Shown here piece by piece: positions 1 through 11,029 of a DNA stretch of 64,000 nt. The stretch is from Torymus aiolomorphi (lineage: Eukaryota; Arthropoda; Insecta; Hymenoptera; Torymidae): contig CM070874.1 of NCBI GenBank assembly GCA_036365515.1, forward strand, positions 110,471,235 through 110,535,234. Direction: 5' to 3'. Positions within the stretch are counted from its first letter, which is position 1, and each line of letters starts with the position of its first letter. The notes under the pieces were generated by a model, which saw only the letters and a list, made by a program, of their open reading frames with translations, did no database searches and was not told where the DNA came from. The position numbers and the translations under genes are program-made.

Positions 1-480
1 TTCTTGCCGGGCACTTTGCATTTCCGCGAAAAGGAAATTCAACTCTCCGGCGTAAAAGTGAATATTGCGTGACTGCAGCGCGGCGGCCGCGGCGTTAAAG
101 TATACATACACACGCACGCACGAGCGCCGCAGCGCGCAAAACAGCTCTCGAGTAAAGAGATGCGCATATTTTCGTGCCGGTGCGAGGAGGGAGAGAAAAA
201 AGGCGCAGCACTCGACGCGCGCCTGGAAATCTCGCGCGAAGGAGAGAATTTTTTCCCGGGAAAATCCGTTGTGGCGGAACGGCCAGAAATTACACTTTAA
301 GACGCAGGCACGCACGTTCCTTCCGTGAAAGAGGGAGAGAAAACTGGTGCTTGAGCGTATATGGCGTTTGTATGCGGACACGCGCCTTGTGAATGGAATG
401 ATTATGCTCGTAGATTGTTGTGAGGGGGTGGCACGAGTGACTCGTTTAATCATTGATTAGCTGGGAGGGTGTCAAGGTAG
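1..480. other. Skew island (truncated at window start)
   Basis: The window opens inside a CpG-rich core with CGCG clusters and short GA runs (1-330). The right flank 361-480 is G-rich and C-poor (hand count G 43, C 16). The left half lies outside the window. No coding capacity is evident; the ORFs here are arginine-rich low-complexity translations. Confidence 0.6.
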
Positions 481-533
481 GGTTTACACTACTGATATTA
501 TTATTTATAGCACTGCGTGTGACCTAAATCCGC

Positions 534-609
534 ACTTAAGTCACGATTATCTGTGACTTAAGCAGCCCATTATTACACCGTGAAATAATGAATTTAACTT
601 AAGTCACAG
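534..609. repeat. Hairpin with CTTAAGTCAC repeats
   Basis: The 12-bp word CTGTGACTTAAG (551-562) is perfectly complemented by CTTAAGTCACAG (598-609), giving a 12-bp stem with a 35-nt loop. A third copy of CTTAAGTCAC lies at about 534-543. It is probably part of a decayed foldback element; the family is not recognised. Confidence 0.6.
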
Positions 610-958
610 GCACGTAATTAACGCCAATTATCTACCAAAACTATTCTGAAATGTGGTTTTACATGTAAGAATAAACAGAAAAAGAAGTAAGACTTCGTAA
701 ACAGTTGACAAACCACACAAAGTAAATAGAAATGATGATAATAATGCTTCTCTATTATATTATAGGTTAATTACATCTGCTATCGGATAGCAAATCGCGC
801 GCTTTTTAAATATTCAATTGTAAACTGTATTAATTTTATTTTGTTATATTTCGTGTTCAATAAATTGTCGACGGGTCGGAACTAGATTATTTATCTTATG
901 TGACGTTTGCGAGAGCAAAAAGGTACGTAGGGTAAATAATCTACTTATGTACTAGTCT

Positions 959-1030
959 CGAACGGTATTTTTTACGACGAGCGCTGAAAAATCATATCAA
1001 AGTTGTCATTTAGAGGTTAGAGTCGTATGA
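959..1030 (+). repeat. 72-bp dispersed repeat, copy 1
   Basis: It matches 1411-1482 at 64 of 72 positions with no gap. Positions 973-978 (TACGAC) and 1022-1027 (GTCGTA) are complementary and could pair around a 43-nt loop. The stem shows a compensatory change relative to copy 2. Family unknown. Confidence 0.7.
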
Positions 1031-1235
1031 AAGTCTTTCACTTTGATGAAATAAAGAGTAACAAATGTTTCATTTTCATAAATTTTTATTTCTTGTAAAA
1101 AATACAAAAAAAAAATTGCAAAGAATCTTATTTTATAATTTTTGTACGTGTATTAAATATTCTAGATTCAATAATAACAATATTCTATATATGGCATTTT
1201 ATTATTTATAAATGATTTTTTATTAATTTTTTTTA

Positions 1236-1311
1236 AGGTGGTGGCTGCGTCCGCCGAACCCCCCGCCCTTACCGCCCCCCCCCCCCTTCCGCCGCCCCGC
1301 CCTTCTCACCG
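1236..1311. repeat. C-rich low-complexity tract
   Basis: Short G-rich start (GGTGGTGG) followed by long runs of C broken by single T, A or G. It lies inside otherwise AT-rich sequence and is not part of a normal skew island. On the minus strand it has several G-runs and could form a G-quadruplex. Confidence 0.5.
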
Positions 1312-1410
1312 CAACTTCCGATTATTATTTATTATCTTAAATACAAAAGAACTATAATAGTACATTTCGACACTGGTGCGGAAGTAAATCATCACCTTCC
1401 GCACTCATTT

Positions 1411-1482
1411 CGAACGGTATTTTATACCACGAGCGCCGAAAAATCATACCAAAGTTGTAATTTTGAGGTTAGAGTGGTATAA
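1411..1482 (+). repeat. 72-bp dispersed repeat, copy 2
   Basis: Second copy of the repeat at 959-1030, about 89% identical. The complementary arms TTATACCAC (1422-1430) and GTGGTATAA (1474-1482) form a 9-bp stem, longer than in copy 1. Confidence 0.7.
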
Positions 1483-2099
1483 ACAATTATAATTAAATAA
1501 AGGCAGGCCTCGCTGCGCTCGGGCGCTAACCTCACGCCGTGCAATAATGGGCCACTTAAGGCACACGTATCGTAATCTACTATTCTTTTTTTTCAGGTAA
1601 AACGAAATGTTAGGTAATAATGGTGAAAACTATATTAAATTAAGACAAATGCTTGTTAATAAGAAGAAGAATTGCAGATTTGTAAATTTTGGTCATTACA
1701 TTTAAAAAAAAAAAATTTTGAAATAGAAATAATTGAATGACTATATGCGAAATATACCATTAAATAATGAATAACTATGAATCCAAGTAATCTAGTCTAA
1801 ATTTTCTAGAGCCGCCTCATAAAGGATGCGGTCTCGCATCACGGGGAAGCGCTAGGCCGTTCTCCGTTATGTAGGCCTGATTGACGTGACTAGCTCGGAG
1901 TTAATAAAGTTTCTGAAGAGCTTAAATAACGTATTGATCATTTTCGCAATTAAAATACTTAAATGGAATCTTTCACGGCGGGGATATAGAAGACATTGCA
2001 CCCAGATAAACGTAATTAAAACGTTAATAAGAAAATTTTCCGATCCCATTGAAACTTTCCTCCCTCACCCACTTTTTTATTATTATTATTTGAAAAAAC

Positions 2100-2960
2100 G
2101 CCAGCCTGACGCGCGCTTTCGAGTTGAAATAACTAGGCATCAGTTTTCCCGATATTTCAAGCATCGAGCGTATATAACTGCTTACTCTCGTATAAGCGAA
2201 TATTTTTCCGACTATACAAACAACAGCAAACCAACCAAAATATCGCAAAAAGCAGCGCCGCGCGGGAAATGATACGGCAAAGCAGATTCCGCGAGCGAAA
2301 AAAGTATCAGAGAAAACCGACGAGAAGCGAGGAGAGGTGGGCGAACCGAGGCTCGTCTCTGGCTTAGTGCCGGTCGAAGGGAGCCGGGCAAAGGAAGCCC
2401 GTTCCCGCGCATCAGCGATTCCCAGTGAACGCTATCTCCTCCTCCTCCTTCCTTCTCCACTTTTTTGTCTTCTTTCACTCGGAGGCCGCTGTATATCCAC
2501 CTCGCGGTAAGCTCTGCGAGAGCAACGCTTTCGAGAGTTCGACAGGCGAGAGATTTCCATAAGTTACGACGATGCGCATGAACAACGAGGGACTTTGGTT
2601 GCTGCGCGCACGCGCGCCTGCGTCCGTCCGCGTTTTCTCTTAGTTCATCTCCCTCTCTCTCTCTTTCTCCATCGTCGCTCTTACCTCGAGGGAATTTTAA
2701 GGAGATTTTTCACGCTGGAAAAGTGTCGGGTTTTAACGGGAGGGTTTCTCGACCGACGAGTGAGATTGTTTTTCGGGGAAATTTTCTTTTTTTGAATTTG
2801 GTCGTAGATGTAATGTGAGGTTGTGAGGTGAGCTCCCTCGCAGTTGGCGCTGGAGTTGGAAGTTGGAATGTGAGATTTTTATACATAGGTTTATGGTGGT
2901 AACGGGAGTGTCGAGTTTGAGGAAAGTATGAGCGTAAAGAGGTAAGGATTTAAGGGAAAA
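2100..2960. other. Skew island
   Basis: C-rich flank at 2401-2460 (C 27, G 8), a CT-rich core with CGCGCG near 2610, then a G/T-rich flank (2821-2880: G 22, C 7). No gene seen. Confidence 0.65.
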
Positions 2961-3190
2961 ATTTTCATATTTGAAGTGAGATTTATAACTTTTCGGACGA
3001 ACAAAAGATGATTATTTAAACTTATAAGATTCTGATTACTGAAAAATATATAAAATTAAAGATTGTAGATTTTCGCAAGACACTCGATCATCTACGAACT
3101 AGGTGCTACCAGATAAAATTCTACGACCAGAAATCTACTGATGATAGAAAATACAATGTCGCTGAAATAGAATGTAACGAAACACAAAAT

Positions 3191-3427
3191 CGAAATGGGT
3201 CTGAAGTTTGCATCGTTGGAGTGCAATGAAATAATTTTTTACAATTAATTAATTAAAGTTATTAAGCAATGGAAATTGTATCTAAATCTTTGTTATAAAG
3301 TGATTTTATTCAATAAAATACTAAATCTACACACAAAATTAATATTAATTCGCATAACCATGAAGCAAAATAATTTTTTTTTCATTTCGTTGCACTCCAA
3401 CGTTGCCAACTTCAGACCCATAAATCG
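3191..3427. repeat. Foldback (MITE-like) element
   Basis: The left arm 3191-3240 and right arm 3371-3427 are near-perfect inverted repeats (shared words include GGGTCTGAAGTT, CGTTGGAGTGCAA and AATAATTTTTT) around an AT-rich centre of about 130 bp. This is the structure of a short non-autonomous element. No target duplication was found, and the right arm runs into the C-rich flank of the next island. Confidence 0.7.
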
Positions 3428-4080
3428 AATCACTCTTACACAACGCCACCGCCACAAAACGCCACCAGCAATTCCCACGGCGCGGCTTCAGCAATTGCGT
3501 TACTCCTTGCCCTTTCTAACCCCCTTTAAAATCTCACCTCAATCTATCTCTCGCTCTCTCTTTCTCTCTTCGCGTCGCTTTCTCACTCGTTCTCCCCAGC
3601 ATTATCCTTCTCTCCATCTTCGGCCAAGTTATGTCTGACTTCTCTCTCGCTCGCTCGCCGGCGTTAGCGTGCTTGATTTCTATCAGTTCGCAAGTTCCTA
3701 TTTGCCCCTGAATGTTCGACAATCAAGAAAGGCCACGACGCGCGCGGGCGAAGGCGGTGAGAGATATTTGATTTGGAGCGCGAGCACGCGCGGAAATTCC
3801 GTCGGAGCGCTGCATTCTGATGCATCAAAAGCTTTTGATTGTGGAATCTTATCGGATTGGAGATCTTTTTATACTGATAATATTTCATTTCCTTTTTGCT
3901 CGAGAGGGAGATAGAGGAAGGGAGAAGCTTCTTTAGACACTTTTATTCCTTTAATTTAGATTGGATTTTCATTTTGAGCTGCAGAAAAATAAGTGAGGGA
4001 GGATTATAAGAGAAACGTACTTTTAGCGAGTTTTTGGCTTTGGGAAGTCGCAGGATTTGTTGTAAATAAAAATTTTAGTC
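3410..4080. other. Skew island
   Basis: C-rich flank 3421-3480 (C 24, G 7), then a CT-rich and CGCG core with GC skew rising to 3961-4020 (G 16, C 5). The left flank overlaps the end of a foldback element. Confidence 0.65.
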
Positions 4081-4379
4081 GGTTGCCCTTAAGTTTTTGA
4101 CATAATGTATGAGGAACCGATAAGGTTAACCAACTGCTTCACGAGCAGGCATTTTATAGCTATATTTTATTGCTATATTTTTATAGTTAGGTTATTTTTA
4201 ATATTGAATATTTGGAAATCTGATTACAGTTGCCAAGGGTCAAACTCTTTTCATAAGAAAACATGGTACTATTTTTCTTTGTCAAATAACTAAAAAATAA
4301 TACTTTGACGAAAATATCGATATCGTTACAAAAATAACAAAAAAATCTCAGCACTATTTATTCGCGGATACACGCAAAA

Positions 4380-5240
4380 GAAGAAAATCATCGTCACCGT
4401 TGTTTCCTGCAACCACTATTAATTCTACGCTCGATAAAAATGCACATTTCATTTCGTCCGACGACACACCAACTTTACTACTTAACCAGCACCTCAAATT
4501 TCCCCGCGGCTAAACTCAAGCGACCGGAATTTTCATTAAAACTCATCTTCAATTAACGGCCGTATTGTCCATTCGCGAGTAATTTAACCTCCTCTCCTGC
4601 CACCTCCGCCTCTCCGACCCAGACTTGATAACCTCGTTAATAACAATAACAGTATCATAATGATACCCCATCGCGCGACACTCCACCGCCGCCGGTCTGG
4701 GCGCACCCGCTATATAGCTGAATCGCTATTCACCAACGGCTCCATTCGAGAGCCTCGCGCCCGCGTTCTACGGGTAATTACCCTCTGCAACCGTTCGCAA
4801 ATAAGAACCTCTCTATCTCTTTCTCTCTCTCTGTGCGCGTTCAAATGCAAAGATCTTTCGACGCATCCAATCCAGCCTTCTTTTATCGCGCGGCGAAAGG
4901 TGTTTTATATATATGTGTGAGGGAAAATCACAAGAGAGGAAGTCGGTAATTCAGGCAGTGGGCCTACAGCGCATAATTATATAAGGGCGGGGAAATTCGT
5001 GCGACGCAGAAGTGGAAAGACCCGTGGAAAAGAGGAAAAAAGGAGGGCACAATGGGGAAGTATGGGGGTGCGTGTGAGTGGGTGGGCGAGAGCGGAAAAA
5101 AGTTCTTGTATTTCACCCATCGCTCTCTCTCTCTCTCGCTCTCTCTAGCGCGCACGCATTTGTGATTTAGGGAGGGTCGCCTTGTTTTTGTTTTTGCGGG
5201 GGAAGAGTGATGTGGCGCGATGGAGTTGCACGCGCGCTTA
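4380..5240. other. Skew island
   Basis: Strong polarity: 4561-4620 has C 26, G 8; 5041-5100 has G 31, C 5. The core near 4680-4870 is CpG-rich with CT runs. A GC-box-like stretch (GGGCGGGG) follows an ATATAA at about 4979, but nothing else supports a promoter. Confidence 0.7.
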
Positions 5241-5810
5241 TATGCGAATAAATTTTATTATGGATGCTCGTGATTTTACGAGAAAAAAAGAAATTGTTCG
5301 ATATAATAACGTTTTATTTATGAAAAAATAATTGGGTTTTAATGAATAAATGCTTTTATAACGTGATTCTGCGAATCGGCAGGAATTTCATTATTTCATA
5401 AACATTCTTTATGCACGAAACAATGTATATAGGGATAATTTCATAAAATAAATAGTCGGAAGTAATTTTCACAAAAATGAAAATTGCGGAGGTTATTGCA
5501 TACTTCATATAACTTTTAAGCATATTATGCAATTCTCGTGTTAATTATATTGGAATGTTTAAAATTAACGGACCCGTTTTTATTTGAAAATTAGTAATCA
5601 GGGAGAATGTTGATTTGTATCGTGTTGCAGTCTTATCGCTATAATTTTAAATGGACAATACCATTTCACTCTTATCAAATACTAATCTTGAACAGGTTTA
5701 CATTACACTTATCAACCGTTTGATGATTCTTCCCCATATTTTAATTAGGAACTAAAAAGACAATTTTGACCATAATCATTCATTTTACAACAAATAGAAT
5801 TGCCTTAAAT
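5240..5810. other. AT-rich spacer
   Basis: AT-rich, no repeat or gene recognised. Confidence 0.5.
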
Positions 5811-6365
5811 TATTCCTACCTCGCAAAACCTCCCACCACGCGAGACCCAACTTCAAAACTCCTTGAAACTACGCGACATCCATTAAAAAACCTCTGGGCA
5901 ACTTTGACAAATATTTTTACACGTGTCCGCGGCACATACCCGCTACGAAACGAGGCTACCTCTCCTCGCGGGGGCGACCAGCTCTCTCCCTCCCGGATGG
6001 GAATGAAAATAATTCCAAAGCCCTAATCTCGCTGCGCCTCGGCGAAGACATGGGGTCGAGATGATTGACGAGCGCCCGATGGGGGAATAGCTTATGAGCG
6101 CGATGCGCAAGGTGAGTAAGCACACGCGAGAGCTCGAGCGAAAAATTCTCTCCACGCGGAAGCTGCGCTGCTGGAAGGAATATATAGGAAAAAGGGGGCG
6201 TTAATGACGTAACACGGTAAAACCGAACTTCCGACTTATATATCTGGCGCGTGCGGCGGAGACACACTTGGAGATTGCTAGTGGTAGGTATAAGTGTTAG
6301 AGGACTTTATATTGGCGGGGAAGAGGATACGTTTTGGTTAAAGGGTATTAAAGAAGCGCGTGCGA
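5810..6365. other. Skew island
   Basis: 5821-5880 has C 24, G 7; 6301-6360 has G 22, C 5. The compact core at 5930-6140 is CpG-rich. Confidence 0.65.
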
Positions 6366-6489
6366 TATGTCGTGTAATATACATGTGACCGAAAATTGCG
6401 CGTATCAAGTGTCGCGTACCGCGGACGATCATTTTTATATACGCCAGAATATTACACCTGTGTGGCTGCATTATACGAGCGAACTTTAC

Positions 6490-7060
6490 GGTGCGCGTCC
6501 TCCTTTATTAACGCGCGTGACGGTAGTAGAGAGAGCGAGAGTTCCAGCTGCATGTTTAGAGGGAGAGAGAGAAATGGAGACACAGAGAGACGTAGAAGGA
6601 AGAGCCTTGATCGCGCCTCGCGATTGGCCCCGCGACGCTTCTTCTTACGAGCTTCCGCGAAATGTAACTCTGTCGCTCTGTTTGTTTCTCCCCGCTCTCC
6701 ACCAGCGCGTTCTGTGTGTCTATGTCTTTCTCCACACTACTGCTCTGTACTCAGGTGTTTTTGATGTGTACAGTAATAGTAAAGCTTCCCAGCGTGGCTG
6801 TTTTTTTCATTTTGAACAATTTATTTTCTGGCCCCGAGCGCCGCGCACTTTCTTTCCCATTGTGCTTTGCGAGAGAAAGAGAGAGAGAGAGAGAGGAGCG
6901 CGTTTAGCGCGAGGTTTCTCCCTTTGTTGACGTGTGTAAAAGAAAAAAATGTAATCGGCGGCGTGCTTCTGTTGTTTTTGTTGTTGTTGTTGTTACTGTT
7001 GTTGTTGTTGTTGTTGTTGTTGTTATTGTGATTCGTTGAAAATGTAATCAAAAAGGTAGA
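6490..7060. other. Skew island with (GTT)n on its right side
   Basis: CpG-rich core with GA tracts near 6870-6897. The G/T-rich right side ends in the (GTT)n array at 6971-7024. It is close to the preceding island, so the two may form one compound unit. Confidence 0.5.
6971..7024 (+). repeat. (GTT)n microsatellite
   Basis: About 18 trinucleotide units of GTT with two interruptions. On the minus strand an ORF reads it as poly-asparagine, which is a repeat artefact. Confidence 0.95.
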
Positions 7061-7271
7061 ATAACGCGATGGAGGGTAGCTCGAATATTTCCTAGTTATT
7101 GTTTAATAAAGAATTTAGGCGTACGAATGAGATTCACTGCGCAGTGGATTGAGCATATAATATAATAATTAAAGAAACGTAGTTATAAAAATGAAATGAT
7201 AACAAAAGTGAATTTTCCGGTCCAATTGTACCCACAATTTGTTTTCGAAACATTAATAAATCGTATTCTAT

Positions 7272-7730
7272 TTAAGGTGGTTCCCTGGAGATCAGAGTTG
7301 ATTCAACACATACTTGAAATTACATACGTAGGTCAATAAAGACATAACGAATGTCATAGCCAAATTTCAGAGCATTTTATCGTTTGGCTTCTGAGTAATT
7401 GCTGTGTAAAGTTACACGGATTACATGGGAGATATATCTATATATATCGAAACTGTCGCGTTATATATCTGTTTACAACAATATCTAAGCAACGAGATTC
7501 AAGTCAGCCTTTGAATTTCATGTACACATAGAATATATAATATGGAATGTTTTCGCGCAAGAATGAAATAGATTCATCGTTTCATTATTAAAATACAGCT
7601 TCTTAAACATATCGCTTTCGCAGAATTTGATATGTTTCGAGGGTTATCTACGCTCAGCGCGCCAGCGTGCACTCTCTATCTCTCTCGCTCAAAGCTGTCT
7701 GTCTCTCTCTTACCCAGGGAACCACCTTAA
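7272..7730. mobile_element. TTAA-flanked inverted-repeat element (piggyBac-type target site)
   Basis: The left end reads TTAAGGTGGTTCCCTGG (7272-7288) and the right end is its exact reverse complement (7714-7730), giving a 459-bp element bounded by TTAA on both sides. TTAA target duplication with short terminal inverted repeats is the hallmark of piggyBac-type elements, but the end sequence is not one I can assign to a named family. No transposase is encoded, so it is non-autonomous. The interior is AT-rich apart from a CT-rich right end. Confidence 0.75.
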
Positions 7731-7789
7731 ACATTATATCAATTTCCTCCTTCAAATCAACCTTATGTTGTTTCGAATAAACAATAATA

Positions 7790-8720
7790 TTATCATTCAT
7801 TGTTACCGACCTCGCTATCAACCCCCAATCGACCAAAAAACTTCCTACCGCTAATAGCTCGCCTCCAAATCTTTGCAAACTCCTTTAATTATTCTCAATT
7901 CTACGGTATCAGATGCAAATCCAGCTACTTACTCGCACTGGAGCATCGTTTAAACCGCAGATACATACGTAACCCACACATACAACACGCACACAGCCAT
8001 CCATCCCCCCTCCACCTAAACAGCCAATTATTAAATGCATAAACGCTGCAAGCCCGTCTAATCCTGCGCGCGTGGCTGTACACTAGCTCTCGCGTATACA
8101 TACCCACACACAGAATCGACCCGCATCCCTCCTCGATTAGCCGCATTGATCTTAGTAGCTCAATCGGACTCCCGCGCGACTCTCTTCTCTGTAACAGCCA
8201 CTGCGTAGCGCACTGCGCCAGAGCGGAATAATCATCCCTCACGCGCGCTCCCTCCCGGTTTATCATCACAAATTCCGGCTAATTGCGCTTTGAGAGTGAG
8301 AGAGACTCTCAAACACCGCGTAGACTCTAAGTTCCATTCGGCTTTTCATTTCGCTGCTGCGTGCACGCGCGCGCGTGGAATCTCGTGCGGAACGCTGATG
8401 AAGTGCGAACTAGGAGAGGCTTTGCGCACGCTGATTTTACGACCGCAGATTAATTGCGATTGGCGGCGCCCTCAGCTCCCCCTCCCCGCTGTGTCTTTTG
8501 TTTCGCGGTTCTTACGGTACATTAGCGAAATGGCGCGTGGGTGCGTATATGATTGACCCAATTGTAAGGTGTGGCGCGGTATGTACGCGGTTAGTATACC
8601 GTTGCTGTATGGTAATGTACGAGGCTGGGAGGGGATTTGTAGCGTGATTTATAGGTGTACACGTGTTGTGCGTTTTTGAGAGAATATCGTTAAATTTAGT
8701 GTTATTTGTTAGTCGTCGTG
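7790..8720. other. Skew island
   Basis: 7981-8040 has C 24, G 4; 8581-8640 has G 22, C 7. The long core at 8041-8560 has many CGCG clusters. Two opposing low-complexity ORFs overlap in the core; neither looks coding. Confidence 0.7.
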
Positions 8721-8972
8721 GTAATGGTTACAATGTTCTTATGAATTTTAATGTTTTCCATAACTCTAAGTACCTTCAGAAATATTACGTACACTGAGAA
8801 AAGAATATTGTTACTGTTAACATATTTATCTATTTGAAATACAACTATGTGACATGTTTAAGGATAAAATGTGATATTGTTATTGTTATAATATCTATAT
8901 TAACTAATAGACAGTACACTAATGGTAGAAGTTCTTGTAAATTGTATTGAATCTAATAGTCAATTTTCTACC

Positions 8973-9161
8973 AGGATGATGTTGTTATGTAACAAAAAGG
9001 TTTGAAATAAAAACTCCATTTGATTTTTTACTCCAACGTTTCGAACATTTTTATTGTTTATGTCCCTCATCAGGATAAACAATAAAAATGTCCAAAACGT
9101 TGGAGTAAAAAATAAATGATGTTTTTATTTCAACGATTTCGTTATAAAACAACATCATCCT
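8973..9161. repeat. Large foldback with 88-bp arms
   Basis: Arms 8973-9060 and 9074-9161 are inverted copies around a 13-nt centre. They differ at a modest number of positions. The outermost bases abut a CCTGGTAGAAA-type end (reverse complement at 8963-8974). As RNA it would form a very long hairpin. Confidence 0.75.
9038..9073 (-). ncRNA. Hammerhead-ribozyme-like core (candidate)
   Basis: On the minus strand CTGATGA (9073 to 9067) is followed by one G, GGACAT (9065-9060), a loop, ATGTTC (9048-9043) and GAAAC (9042-9038). GGACAT and ATGTTC can pair as stem II with one G-U. CUGAUGA plus GAAA flanking a stem is the conserved hammerhead core, and Penelope-like retroelements are known to carry such ribozymes. 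Against it: an extra G before stem II, no clear stem III or cleavage site, and a competing palindrome that pairs through the loop. Likely a decayed copy, if genuine. Confidence 0.3.
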
Positions 9162-9304
9162 ACTATAATAAGCGTATTGTAAGTATTGCAATATCAATGT
9201 TCTCAGGTAACATATTTGTTACTACTAAATGTAGTTTAGCGCGCGAAGAAAACCAAAAACTCAGAATCTCGGATAAAAGATATTTATTTAAATAAGATAT
9301 GTTT

Positions 9305-9720
9305 TATAAGACCTTAACGGTAACGTAGCTCAACTCGCAATGAACAAAACTCGCTCTTTTTTCTCCTCTATCACTTCTTCTTTTTTAAGGATTTCTCACT
9401 TGTTTTTTCAACACCTCCTTGGCAACCCTTAGTGAGCGTCTCATTGGCTATCCGTCCGCGCGAGCGCCACCGGCTCTCCCGCCCCATATTGCTATCTTTT
9501 ATCGATGGCTCTTGCCACCGGTGATAGCGTTGAGCGGCCCCGGACGATAACCACCCACTCTTATCGCCGTGCACACATGCCTACGCAACACCAACTTTGT
9601 TGCGCTGAGACGCTCGCACTTCCCTTCTCTACACCTTTTCTCTCAATCTCTATCCTTTCTATACCTCCTTTCTAATTCTCTTTTTTATTAAAAAACACCT
9701 CCTCTCTTTCTCTGAAAAAG
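9305..9720. other. Orphan C-rich half-island
   Basis: C/T-rich, G-poor sequence with a small GC-rich middle (9430-9600). Unlike the other islands it has no G-rich right partner: it passes straight into AT-rich DNA. It lies within the bounds of the 8792-9904 inverted-repeat element. Confidence 0.55.
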
Positions 9721-9790
9721 AAGTAGCAATTTACATTTTTACGCTCTATCGGGAACAATATTGAAATTGTTTATGACAACATGGTAACTT

Positions 9791-9884
9791 AACTGTTAAC
9801 ATGGCATTATAACTGTTACAATGCCTATATTTGGTCATATTTAAACATACGCATTTTAGCAGTTACAATGCCATGTTAACAGTA
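9791..9884. repeat. Inner inverted repeat
   Basis: Arms of about 25 bp at 9791-9815 and 9859-9884 (shared word CTGTTAACATGGCATT) differ at about one position. They form the subterminal part of the right end of the 8792-9904 element. Confidence 0.65.
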
Positions 9885-10009
9885 AACAAATCCTCTTCTT
9901 AGTGTACAATTATAGTGTGCAAAAATTCTCTTAACATTAGATATTATATTAGTAATTAAATATACTTTTTTAGAAAATAATTTTAAAAACATCCCACTAA
10001 TTGCAAAAC

Positions 10010-10880
10010 TCATAGAAACTCGTATACGAATATATAAGCTCAACCATACCGAGCTCTTTTTTCAGAGAGAGAGAGCGAGAGAGAGGGCAAAATTCAATGC
10101 AAATCATCGACCAGAAGAACCATTCCCCGACCTCTCTCCACTTACAATTTACGTCCCTCGACATTCGAAACGGGAGCAGCACGAAGCACAAATTGCTTCG
10201 ACTCGTTGAACAACCCGCGCTGCGGCAAGAAAACGTCGCGAAATTGACGATCGTCGCAGAGAGAATTCCTCACTCTCCGCAGTTGATATAAAAGACCGGC
10301 GCACGCCACTGCACGCGTACACGCGTACTCAACGTAGAACGGGAGAGAGCTCAAAGGGACTCGATGAATGTAAATGAATTCGAAATACCCCAGCCGCTCT
10401 ACATCGTCGTGCGGCGCGTGTATATACGCACTCGTGGCAATTGTGCCACGCTACGCTAACTTCAAGTTCAATTCTGCGGCTGACTTAACGCGAAACGGCG
10501 GCGCAGCTGCTAGTACGCGAGAGAGAAACGACGACGTAAGGGAGGAGTGGTACAAAGGACAAAGTAGACACAAAGGTTATTGGAAATAGCGTAGTGTGGC
10601 GGTGGTTGCGCTACAGGGAACGCGGAGATCTACCACCGCTGCCGGTTTTATTAATTTTGCATCAGATCGGCAATTACGGTATTGGAAATAGCGGCAGGAT
10701 CCGCGAGAGATATTACTTGTTGCGCGAGGGAGGCGGGGGACGATTTTTACGAGGGGAGATTGATGCGACGACGATGCGGTTTGATGTCGGCAAAGGTAAA
10801 CGCTGCTGTAACGATGTAACGGTAAAGCACTTAGCGGCGCGGCTATTTTATACGCATCGCGTGCAGCAGCGAAATTAACC
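10010..10880. other. Skew island
   Basis: Moderate left side (10081-10140: C 19, G 10) and stronger right side (10501-10560: G 23, C 11; 10561-10620: G 21, C 7). TATAAAAG occurs at 10287-10294, without an initiator match at the expected distance. Confidence 0.6.
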
Positions 10881-11029
10881 GCGAGCGTCAACGAAGAACC
10901 TCAATTAACGAGGATTTAAATATACCCGGGCGAAACTTTCGCGGTAATTATCCGACGGAGAATGTTTATTAGTTACTGAATTACCTTCTTGCGGAAATTA
11001 ACGCCGCCGCATTTACATGCAAATATATG

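Larger units (their letters stand above)
481..2100. other. AT-rich spacer with several degenerate repeats
   Basis: AT-rich stretch without a recognisable gene. It holds a CTTAAGTCAC hairpin (534-609), two copies of a 72-bp repeat (959-1030, 1411-1482), a C-rich tract (about 1236-1311) and a GC-rich piece at 1503-1545 (core CCTCGCTGCGCTCGG). The segment at 1538-1567 resembles the reverse complement of about 551-581, so 551-1567 could be a decayed element of about 1 kb with inverted ends. This is inference only. Confidence 0.4.
8792..9904. mobile_element. CACTGAGAAA-ended TIR element, long or composite copy
   Basis: The left end begins CACTGAGAAAAGAATATTG (8792) and the right end, read in reverse complement from 9904, begins CACTAAGAAGAGG. 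The inverted repeats extend about 32 bp and both contain TTTACTGTTAACAT-like sequence. TA flanks both sides (8790-8791, 9905-9906), consistent with a TA target duplication. The 1.1-kb interior contains a separate foldback (8973-9161), a C-rich segment (9305-9720) and another inverted repeat (9791-9884), so it is a nested composite. No transposase ORF. Confidence 0.6.

Noticed and set aside
1233..1245. TTAAGGTGG as a second copy of the 7272-7730 element end
   Set aside because: No complementary partner nearby and the match stops after ten bases.
10287..10294. TATAAAAG/TATAAATA boxes at 10287, 11600, 20392 and 44112 as core promoters
   Set aside because: None is followed by a convincing initiator at about 30 bp, and their positions within islands are inconsistent with orientation.
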